A stretch of DNA of 64,000 bases from Amycolatopsis dendrobii. Its GTDB lineage: Bacteria; Actinomycetota; Actinomycetes; Mycobacteriales; Pseudonocardiaceae. The notes beneath the pieces were generated by a model. It was not told where the DNA came from. It saw only the letters and a list, made by a program, of their open reading frames with translations, and made no database searches. Location of the stretch: NCBI RefSeq assembly GCF_014145675.1, contig NZ_JACGZW010000003.1:372001-436000 (forward strand), read 5' to 3'. Below, piece by piece: positions 58,701-64,000 of the stretch (position 1 is its first letter; each line of letters opens with the position of its first letter). The translations under genes were made by a program, and so were the position numbers.

Positions 58701-59916
58701 CTTCCCGTTCCTGGAGGCGCTGCGAGCGGGGCAGGCCGAAGCGCTCCAGGCGGCCGGGTATGCCCAGGGCGGCATCGTCGCCGACACGGGCTCGGCTCTC
58801 AACGCCCAGATCGCGAAGGCGCAGGCATTCGCCGCGGCGCAGCGCGGGAAGCCCTACGTGTGGGGTGCCTCCGGTCCCATGGGCTACGACTGCTCCGGCC
58901 TGGCGTCGGCGATCACGAACGTCCTGCTCGACGCCCCGACGCCGTACAAGCGTTTGGGCGTTGCGGCGTCGGAGCCGTGGCCCGGGTTCGTGCGCGGCCT
59001 CAGCTCCGCCTGGGCACTCGGGGCCAGCCCCGTGCACACCGCCGGAACACTCGGCGGGGTCAACGCCGAGTCGACGGGAAACCACGTCCGGTTCGGCGGA
59101 GACGCCCACGGCGCGGACGACCCGCAGTTCCGCGTCCAGTCGTCACTTCCCGTCGTCGGCGGGACATTCGTCTCCGGCGGGGGTGCGAACTGGGACCCGG
59201 CCGCCCTCGTCGCGAGCGCGTTCGCCGAGACCGCGGGGATGATCCAAGCCCTGCGCGGCCGGTACCCCGGCAACATCGCCGCAAGCACCGGCGCGGGCGA
59301 AGCGGCCTACGGAAGCGACCGCATCCAGAAGATCGCCGTGGAGAAGATCTCGGCGAACACCGTGGGCGGCGGCCCGGCCGTGGCCGCGGCGCAGAACTTC
59401 GCGCGCAGCGCGCTGCCGCGATTCGGGTGGGGTCCGGAGCAGATGGCCCCGCTGATCGCCCTGTGGCAAGGGGAATCAGGCTGGAACTACCTGGCCCGCA
59501 ACCCGTCCTCGGGCGCGTACGGCATCCCGCAGGCCCTCCCGCCGGAGAAAATGAGCAGCGTCGCGCCGGACTGGCGCACTAACGCCGCCACCCAGATCCT
59601 GTGGGGCCTGGGCTACATCCGGGATCGGCCCGACTACGGCAGCCCCGCAGCCGCCTATGCGAAATGGCGATCTCGCAGTCCGCACTGGTACGACGACGGC
59701 GGATGGCTCCCGCCCGGCTACTCCACCGTGGCCAACCACACCGGGAAACCCGAAGCCGTTCTCACCCAGGACCAGTGGAACGCCCTCACCTCCATGGCAG
59801 GACTTCAGCGCGGCGGAGGCGGGCGTTCGGTCACCGTCAACGCCCGCACCGACGCCAGCCCCGAGCACATCGCCCACGTGGTCGACCGCCACCTGTCCAT
59901 CGGCTCAAGGCTCTAG
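52792..59916 (+). CDS. Tail tape measure protein with peptidase and lysozyme-like domains
   Basis: About 2374 residues from GTG 52792, behind GGGGGGAGGTGA (GTG 52783 is also in frame). The first 240 residues hold short helical repeats, followed by a hydrophobic region (about 205-270) and long coiled-coil repeats (ASAQSGLASAQSGLASARSS). Three beta repeats of the IWKVNADGTKAKTTLDAYAD type lie around residues 1520-1620. Near the C-terminus an NlpC/P60-like domain has YVWGASGPMGYDCSGLASAI (Cys2034), then a lytic-transglycosylase-like domain has LIALWQGESGWNYLARNPSS (Glu2228). Length sets the tail length, roughly 350 nm by the usual 1.5 A per residue rule, less the enzyme part. Confidence 0.93.
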   Translation: MAKGAGYEIGRAFIDVVPSFDNTQRRVNAFVSRMRPIDIPARIDAKDFSSDLRRAAERAAKDTQVDLGKPKFDLSDVGKQLAGVGKGQKVELSADLDTKLADAKARELAAKRISLLAQVDLDLEKARAQLAEFESRTPDMGVDVDLQTASAEARITALEAKRRRVEIQADADTAAAQTKLSALDGTVSRLDGRKAEINVESSEASRAIGIMALLTAGVAAVGYAAPAAAAAIAAIPAAISGAGQGIGALVAGFSGIGTALKAYQAADDEAASKATSNAKTRVSALNAVASAQSGLASAQSGLASARSSLASAEASADHAAVTGAEQVTAAREAAARAQESLARAQESSLRRVQDAERSLATAQASARDAQDALNQAREDAKQRIEDLKLSLKGAALDEESAALALERAQAKLQALKNAGLGPSSLDYREADLAARQAAQTLDEVRQRYADLQKQSQHAAQTGVEGDKAVIAAHKQAEQATARAQDAERSLTQARSDGAREVQQAQAQAASAAKAVSQAQEHAAWANEAATKAVADAQRGLADAQRGVADAQRNLAAAAQKTGQDGSSAMDKFALAMSKLSPAGRSFVSFLQQEAKPAFQDMGDAVQTALLPKLTVAFRNLLELTPELTAGLTDTANVIGDLALRGSRMMTSGPWRKDFATIMKDNNQVMYDLGGAGLSIADSFRSILVAGGPVMRNFAQIAANGAEAFNEFIQGKRSTGELTRFMSDAGDKLKDVLRFLFDVGKAVFDLATALSPLGGVLVKIVDSFAKLISSFSDAHPLLTNIFTGAGLAATALLLLGRSINGLIGAYTSGKLGLRRFTTGLKEAAEGTSRWSGVAEAAVNPMGKLRTAAQSLTDAYREGDRATRQWLTTQASAKTAPTGGGNAGADLVAKARQVDQMRSRLADFATGAQTMASRVGAAASSAADSILNRIGPASLALVERMDDVGAAVSRTTSALGIRLVNGIEAARNPAELLDRTMARVATGVENAGAKLRSAFNPPARETAAVLDQGTGAAARMADAVRTRLSAGVTIAGNAVRGLGPAVRDGLTNAVSVVSGAATGIGTRIREGLSNAVTSASESVRGGMSRAADAFEGGLNRLAGAAGGTARAIGTGLKGAVSGLVGVLGGPWGIAITGASLLLSAWVDKQQEAARKVQDYQRDVDSLTEAYKQSNGVIDQNIINTNNKALADKAGAYNARAAGSSFEIYAAAANGSNVALGKVAEASDAALRSIARGAGLTGEQADKLAGLGREALNTGKDYGTLERDVFNSTLTFDDYGNTISGLNKEQTAQVRAIIDGVGAVGEQIKANRDARNAYLLLESAASKVTTQTVKQWEAQQKLRDTTKELAEASLSLRDAQADLEQSQKAIAQAQDDYNAAVKDHSADSKEARDAADQLTNARRSEEHSILSLLDAAQREAEARNHSLPELEREAKSTEARNKALLDLVKTYKGPLPDAVKDSVKGMDLAGASAAGFTAKINDLGQAIVELPDGTTIKIDADDRPARQKIETTLIYANGQHATATLFADTDPATGQTIFWQRNADGTVGRAQLDAAIDPATGKVTIWKVNADGTKAKTTLDAYADPATGAVDIWKDKADHTKGKVTLEANTKPAEDALNTYKRWMEGFLSDIGVFTPKTSATDPRAPGAPPLPFHNASGSLLEFYASGGFRQLQGMSARVASIVPPNSWRVVGDRPEGDEAFIPVNDSPRSVAILRETARRMGFLLAPLAQMALGGVLGFASGAVTTPAASAGARPASPDTASALPMSADQLDALTAAMEAATDEAAVLSAGLAALQTAVMTFTASALVPLVGQINGAVNPALTALMALHPPVRAAFTTTAATVASSTASMTTATGTAVGQMGGYLAALRTGLAQTGQAFADTAGWVRTSWSAIRGYTRGPVVDTIAGPVNAGLIASWNYLDASFGLNHHLQPIPIGFAEGGQVRGPGTGTSDSILTRLSNGEYVIPAALTRRIFPFLEALRAGQAEALQAAGYAQGGIVADTGSALNAQIAKAQAFAAAQRGKPYVWGASGPMGYDCSGLASAITNVLLDAPTPYKRLGVAASEPWPGFVRGLSSAWALGASPVHTAGTLGGVNAESTGNHVRFGGDAHGADDPQFRVQSSLPVVGGTFVSGGGANWDPAALVASAFAETAGMIQALRGRYPGNIAASTGAGEAAYGSDRIQKIAVEKISANTVGGGPAVAAAQNFARSALPRFGWGPEQMAPLIALWQGESGWNYLARNPSSGAYGIPQALPPEKMSSVAPDWRTNAATQILWGLGYIRDRPDYGSPAAAYAKWRSRSPHWYDDGGWLPPGYSTVANHTGKPEAVLTQDQWNALTSMAGLQRGGGGRSVTVNARTDASPEHIAHVVDRHLSIGSRL
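55937..55949. repeat. Isolated iteron-type palindrome inside the tape measure gene
   Basis: CTAACGCCGTTAG contains the exact 11-base unit of the array at 19839-19915. It may be chance or a second binding site. Confidence 0.35.
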
Positions 59917-59925
59917 GGAGGCGGC

Positions 59926-60870
59926 ATGCTCGGCGGGCAAGTCTGGACCCTGGAGAACATCCGCTTCCACCACGCCTACGACGTGCGCGACGCCGACGGC
60001 GTGCAATGGATTCTGACGAAAGAGGAAGGGTTCTGGGGCACGCCAGGAACCAACGCCACCCTCTCACCGCGGCTGAACAAACACGGCCAGTTCCGCAGTC
60101 CCGGCTGGAAAAAAGAGCGCACCGTCACCCTCACCGGCCGGTGCTATCACCCCGATTACGAAGTCCTGCGGCGGGCCGAAGCCAACGTGCTCGGCCTGCT
60201 GTCGGACCCCCGCGCACCAGGCACGCTCACGTGCTACAGCGAAATCGGGGTGCTGAGCCTGGACGTGTTCCTCGACGACGCGATCCTCTGCACCCCGCTG
60301 GACATCGTGTCCGAACCCGGAATCGAGTTCTCAATCCAGCTGGTGGCACCCGATCCGAGGAAATACTCGCCGGAGACCCAGGTTCAGACCGTCGGTCTCC
60401 CGCAGGACACCGGAGACGGCCTCGACTTCAGCCAGGTCGTCAGTCCCGAGGTCGACAGCGGACTTTACTTCGGACTGGGCAGCAGCACCACAGGCTTGAC
60501 GTTCGGCACATTCAACGGCGTCGGCTTCATGACCTTGAGCAACCCTGGCACCGCCCCGGCGACGCCGGTCTTCACGCTCTACGGACCGCTGACGAGTCCC
60601 GTGCTGACCACGTCGACCGGATATTCGCTGCGCTACAACGGGACCCTCGGCGCGAACGACTACGTCACGATCGATCCCGCCGTCCCGGCGGTCGTCCTCA
60701 ACGGACAGACCTCCCGGCGGGAGCTGCTGTACCCGGCCAACTTCGAGGCGTTCAACGTCCCTCCGGCCGTCGCCGGGCAGCCCGGCACGCTCAGCGTCGG
60801 CCTCGCCCACTCCGGTGCCTCGACGGCAGGCGGGTACGCCACCGCGGCCTACCGCGCCTATTGGTTCTGA
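59926..60870 (+). CDS. Distal tail protein (Dit-like)
   Basis: A 314-residue protein from ATG 59926 (GGGAGG site). FWGTPGTNATLSPRLNKHGQ, then SPGWKKERTVTLTGRCYHPD and IEFSIQLVAPDPRKYSPETQ match the Dit/siphovirus tail component family. It forms the ring between tube and baseplate. A galectin-like C-terminal part (MTLSNPGTAPATPVFTLYGP) is probable. Confidence 0.85.
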   Translation: MLGGQVWTLENIRFHHAYDVRDADGVQWILTKEEGFWGTPGTNATLSPRLNKHGQFRSPGWKKERTVTLTGRCYHPDYEVLRRAEANVLGLLSDPRAPGTLTCYSEIGVLSLDVFLDDAILCTPLDIVSEPGIEFSIQLVAPDPRKYSPETQVQTVGLPQDTGDGLDFSQVVSPEVDSGLYFGLGSSTTGLTFGTFNGVGFMTLSNPGTAPATPVFTLYGPLTSPVLTTSTGYSLRYNGTLGANDYVTIDPAVPAVVLNGQTSRRELLYPANFEAFNVPPAVAGQPGTLSVGLAHSGASTAGGYATAAYRAYWF

Positions 60871-60905
60871 GCCAGAAAACCCTTATGAACAAAGGAGAAT
60901 AGCCC

Positions 60906-61202
60906 ATGGGCGTCTACTCCAACGAGCCCGACCCTCCCCAGTACTTCCAAGTGGTCGACACCCACGACTGCGTCCAGTACACCGACCCCGCCCAGGCGCA
61001 GTGGTTCATGGACCGCATCAATTTCGCCTACGGCGGCGACACTGACGCACGCCTGGACGGCGATGTCGTCAGGTGGTTCGGCTACTACCGGCTGAACCTG
61101 ACCGACTGGCTCTACAACGGCGTCGTGCCGATGACTGACGAGGTGCTGCGCGCCAGCCAGTTCCGGCCGGTCACCCAGATTTTCCCCACGGCAGGAGCGT
61201 AA
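60906..61202 (+). CDS. Small tail-region protein of unknown function
   Basis: A 98-residue protein from ATG 60906 (AAAGGAGAA site), rich in Tyr, Asp and Trp (QYFQVVDTHDCVQYTDPAQA). No family was recognised. Position implies a baseplate accessory protein. Confidence 0.62.
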   Translation: MGVYSNEPDPPQYFQVVDTHDCVQYTDPAQAQWFMDRINFAYGGDTDARLDGDVVRWFGYYRLNLTDWLYNGVVPMTDEVLRASQFRPVTQIFPTAGA

Positions 61203-61205
61203 TCC

Positions 61206-62393
61206 ATGGTCTCCCAGGGAGCTGTGGCTCAGAGCGCTGTTGACCCCTGGGCCGTGCAGTCCCGTGTCGGACTGACAGACGCACGGCTGGCGCTGTCCAG
61301 CGTTCTCATGCCGCGACCGAACCTCAGCTACATCGACTACCGCTCCGGCGTCATGGCGTCCGGCGACAGCGGCAGCACAACCGGCACCCCGACGCACATG
61401 GCGATGCGCGTCGCACCCGTCGCGAATGCCCTGTCGGTGACCGTCGAGATGGGCAACGCCGTCATCAACACCCCGGGGCAGGGCGCGTACATGTGCGCGC
61501 TGGATAGTCAGAAGACTCTCGCGCTCGCGGCGGCCAGCTCCACGCAGAACCGGGTGGACCTCGTCGTCGCGCGCGTGTACGACGACCTGAACACCTCCAT
61601 CTCCAGCCCGTCAGGGACGCGGAAGTTCTGCGTCGAGGTGTGGCAGGGGGACTACTCGTCCGGCGCGCCGACGACGCCGACCCCGACGCCGACGAACGGG
61701 TGGACGCCGCTCGCCGCCATCACGGTCAACAAGGGAGCCACGTCCCTCACCGCGGCGAACATCCAGGACTTGCGCGGACCGGGACTGGTTGCGCGCGGCG
61801 GGATGCGCGCGCTGTACGGGGCGGACGCAAAGACCGGCAGTCCAGCCTTCACCGAAGCCGGGTCATACCCCGGCGAACAGCGATGGGTGCACGCACCCGG
61901 CTTCCAGCATCAGGTGTATTACGGTTCGCAGACAGGCTGGCGCGGGGTGTCCAACTGCATCTTCTACTACGGTGCCGCACCGCCGGGCGAATACTCGTTC
62001 GTCGGCGGTTTCGGGGTCGCACGGGAGATCTGCCGCGTCACTGTCGCCGACCCCGGAATGCCGTATTTCATCTATCCGAGCGGCAAGGCGGCCATCACGC
62101 TGTCCGCCAACAGTGCTGCGGACCTGCGCATCACCACCGGTTCCCTGAACGGCCCCGTCGTCTTCTGGAGTCGATTTCACACCTACGGCACGAGCGTGGA
62201 CAAGCTGTGCGTGCCGAACGTCGCCCCGACGTATTTCGGACCGCTGACCGGATCGACGGACATCGTGCTGTCGTGCGGAATGCGCGACAGCAACAACCAG
62301 TACAGCGGGTTCGGATTCCGCGGCAACGACGCGGGCGCGAACATCGTCACGTCGATTGTCTTCCCGGCGACCGCCCAGCCTCCGGCGGTGTAG
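61206..62393 (+). CDS. Minor tail/baseplate protein with receptor-binding-like C-terminus
   Basis: A 395-residue protein from ATG 61206. The first 190 residues (SYIDYRSGVMASGDSGSTTG ... LAAASSTQNRVDLVVARVYD) match the actinophage minor tail module that ends with ITVNKGATSLTAANIQDLRG. The remainder is beta-rich and Gly/Ser/Tyr-rich, as in surface-exposed tail fibres. It may contact the host cell wall. Confidence 0.78.
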   Translation: MVSQGAVAQSAVDPWAVQSRVGLTDARLALSSVLMPRPNLSYIDYRSGVMASGDSGSTTGTPTHMAMRVAPVANALSVTVEMGNAVINTPGQGAYMCALDSQKTLALAAASSTQNRVDLVVARVYDDLNTSISSPSGTRKFCVEVWQGDYSSGAPTTPTPTPTNGWTPLAAITVNKGATSLTAANIQDLRGPGLVARGGMRALYGADAKTGSPAFTEAGSYPGEQRWVHAPGFQHQVYYGSQTGWRGVSNCIFYYGAAPPGEYSFVGGFGVAREICRVTVADPGMPYFIYPSGKAAITLSANSAADLRITTGSLNGPVVFWSRFHTYGTSVDKLCVPNVAPTYFGPLTGSTDIVLSCGMRDSNNQYSGFGFRGNDAGANIVTSIVFPATAQPPAV

Positions 62394-63533
62394 ATGGCGA
62401 CCTGGCGCGTCCTCATCGCCGACACGGTCACCGGCACGATCCTCTCCGACGTGACCCCGCGCGATCTGCCGAGCTTTTCCCGGAAGGTGACCGACAAGGG
62501 TTCGTGGACCGTCAACGTCATGCCGGAGGACCGCGCGAACTCCGCTGTGGACCTTCACGCCTGTGTGGACGCGGGCCGGTACACGTGGATCGTCGCGTGC
62601 GACGACTACATCTGCCAGGCCGGGCCGACGTTCACCTACCAGTACGACGAGAACACCCGCAACCTCTCCGTCTCCGGAGCGGGGATTCAGAGCCTGTTCG
62701 ACCGCCGGGTCCTGCGCAACCCGGCGGGACCGGCGAACAACATCGTGCACGTCAACAACGATCTCGTGCTGAACGGCTACACGCTCCGCGGAATCGCCCG
62801 CGAAATCGTGGCCGCCAACCTCGCGCAAGTCGGCTACGGCCTGCCGATCGACGTCCCCGCCGCCGAAGCCGGCACCAGCACCCGGACCTACTACGGCTAC
62901 GACCTGGCCACGGTCTGGGACAGGCTCAACGAGCTGTCCAAAGTAGACAAAGGGCCGGAGCTCGACTTCCGCCCCTACATCACGCCGTCGGGCAACCAGA
63001 TCCGCTGGGAGCTGCTCATCGGCAGCCCCAAACTCGGAAACCAGACCTCCACCAGCGTGTGGGACTACGGAGGCGCTCTCGGGCAGATCGACGTCGACAC
63101 CAACGGCGCGGCCTCGCCGTGCGTCAAGGCGTGGGTGCGAGGCAGCGGCACCGAAAGGACCATGCTCGCGGGCTACGCGAGCAACGACACCCTCATCTCC
63201 CTGGGCTACCCGCCGACCGACTACGTGGACAACGACCACACCTCCGTCGTCCTGAAGCCCACATTGGACGCGTACGCCATCGCCGATCTCGCGCAGTTCA
63301 GCGCCCCCAGCGAGACGTGGAAATGCAACGTCCGCGTGGACGGCCTGAGCAGCCGAGGAGTCCTTGTTTCGCCGAAGCTCGGCGGCTGGTCGCCGGGCGA
63401 TGCACCGATCTTCGGCGTCAGCGGCCACCCGTGGATCAAGGACGGTCAGTACCGCCGTCGCATCCTCGGATTCAGCAACGACACCGAAAGCACGGTGTCG
63501 CTCGAACTACAGGAAACTCTGGCGGTGAACTGA
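62394..63533 (+). CDS. Tail-associated baseplate protein (Gp37-like)
   Basis: A 379-residue protein from ATG 62394 directly after the previous stop. WRVLIADTVTGTILSDVTPR, SFSRKVTDKGSWTVNVMPED and YQYDENTRNLSVSGAGIQSL fit the siphovirus ReqiPepy6 Gp37-like family of tail-hub proteins. The end GGWSPGDAPIFGVSGHPWIK is also typical. It would be part of the tail tip hub. Confidence 0.8.
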   Translation: MATWRVLIADTVTGTILSDVTPRDLPSFSRKVTDKGSWTVNVMPEDRANSAVDLHACVDAGRYTWIVACDDYICQAGPTFTYQYDENTRNLSVSGAGIQSLFDRRVLRNPAGPANNIVHVNNDLVLNGYTLRGIAREIVAANLAQVGYGLPIDVPAAEAGTSTRTYYGYDLATVWDRLNELSKVDKGPELDFRPYITPSGNQIRWELLIGSPKLGNQTSTSVWDYGGALGQIDVDTNGAASPCVKAWVRGSGTERTMLAGYASNDTLISLGYPPTDYVDNDHTSVVLKPTLDAYAIADLAQFSAPSETWKCNVRVDGLSSRGVLVSPKLGGWSPGDAPIFGVSGHPWIKDGQYRRRILGFSNDTESTVSLELQETLAVN

Positions 63534-64000
63534 TGACCCAACCGCCGGGAACCGGCTCGCTCGTCGACCAGCTCAACGACCTGCGCCGCCAAGTCGCCGA
63601 ACTGGCGCGCAAGGCACCCTCGATGCCCGCGTGCCGCGCCGCGTTGACCCTCAGCACGGTGAAGATCGGGTCAGGCGACACGTTCGCCCAGGCGAACTGG
63701 GGAGCCGCCGAGGACCCGTTCGGCTGGTTCACACCGGCCGCGGGCGGCAACTTCAGCTACATCACGGTGGGGCTCAGCGGCTACTACCAGCTGACCTACC
63801 GCAGCACGACCACCGGACTCGCCTCCGGTGCTGTCGCGGGCAGCAAGGTGACGCTCAACGCCGGTAACGTAGCGAACTCGGTGGCCTCGGATCTCGTCGT
63901 CAGCTCCGGGCAGGCAGAGGGGTGCGTGCAGAGCGCTTTCCGGGCGCGGATTCCGCTGTCGGCCGGCGACCGGATCTTCTGGAGCAACTACTGCTCCACG
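63533..64000 (+). CDS. Tail fibre/minor tail protein, partial
   Basis: Starts at ATG 63533, overlapping the previous stop by one base, and runs off the right edge after 156 codons. A short coiled-coil start (LVDQLNDLRRQVAELARKAP) is followed by a jelly-roll-like beta domain (GWFTPAAGGNFSYITVGLSG, IPLSAGDRIFWSNYCST), a C1q/TNF-like look seen in phage receptor-binding tips. The assignment is inference. Confidence 0.75.
   Translation, partial: MTQPPGTGSLVDQLNDLRRQVAELARKAPSMPACRAALTLSTVKIGSGDTFAQANWGAAEDPFGWFTPAAGGNFSYITVGLSGYYQLTYRSTTTGLASGAVAGSKVTLNAGNVANSVASDLVVSSGQAEGCVQSAFRARIPLSAGDRIFWSNYCST

Larger units (their letters stand above)
9196..64000. mobile_element. Siphovirus-type prophage (left end; right end beyond window)
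   Basis: The segment holds an integrase at its left edge, then repressor and excisionase, recombination and replication genes, a long block of small leftward genes, terminase, portal, scaffold, capsid, connectors, tail chaperones, tape measure and baseplate genes in the canonical siphovirus order. No lysis genes or right attachment site are seen before position 64000, so the element continues. The exact left boundary is not resolved; it lies between the psuK terminator and the integrase start. Confidence 0.93.

Overview
The window is very GC-rich, uses many GTG and TTG starts, and encodes typical actinobacterial families (DUF3039, a XylF-type lipoprotein, a psuG/psuK pair). It looks like a chromosome segment of a high-GC actinomycete, probably a Pseudonocardiaceae member such as Amycolatopsis. 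The genus is an inference from style and was not tested.

Positions 1-9195 are host chromosome: a leftward sugar (xylose-type) ABC importer with a clear operator palindrome, a DEAD/DEAH helicase, a YihY/BrkB membrane protein, a secreted beta-rich protein, DUF3039, an HD hydrolase, and the translationally coupled psuG-psuK pseudouridine-catabolism pair ending in a strong hairpin terminator. From about 9200 to the right edge lies one long siphovirus-type prophage whose right end is outside the window.

Prophage layout. 9.2-12.6 kb is the integration and lysogeny module: tyrosine integrase, leftward XRE-like repressor, divergent MerR-type excisionase. 12.6-23.5 kb is a rightward early operon of tightly overlapping genes. 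It holds ERF annealing protein, a LexA-like DNA-binding domain without protease, HNH nuclease, two ParB-fold proteins, a replication protein whose gene contains an iteron-like array (candidate origin), SSB and a PD-(D/E)XK nuclease. 23.5-24.9 kb is an AT-richer cargo patch with two small secreted proteins. 25.2-36.6 kb is mostly a long leftward series of small genes of unknown function. In the 29.3-36.6 kb part, most gaps between genes contain a related pair of stem-loops with compensatory base changes, followed by the ribosome binding site. This repeated element is the most unusual structure in the window.

36.6-37.5 kb is a gene-free, hairpin-rich junction. The structural genes then run rightward: HNH, small terminase, large terminase (with an apparent frameshift in its P-loop), portal, MuF-like protein, scaffold, capsid, head-tail connectors, major tail protein, tail chaperones with a classic -1 slippery site, a 2374-residue tape measure carrying two peptidoglycan-cleaving domains, distal tail and baseplate proteins. 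Accessory genes (morons), several on the opposite strand, sit between HNH and terminase (38.4-41.3 kb) and between terminase and portal (44.8-45.4 kb). If the terminase frameshift is real, this prophage may be unable to package DNA. No tRNA, rRNA or CRISPR array was recognised.
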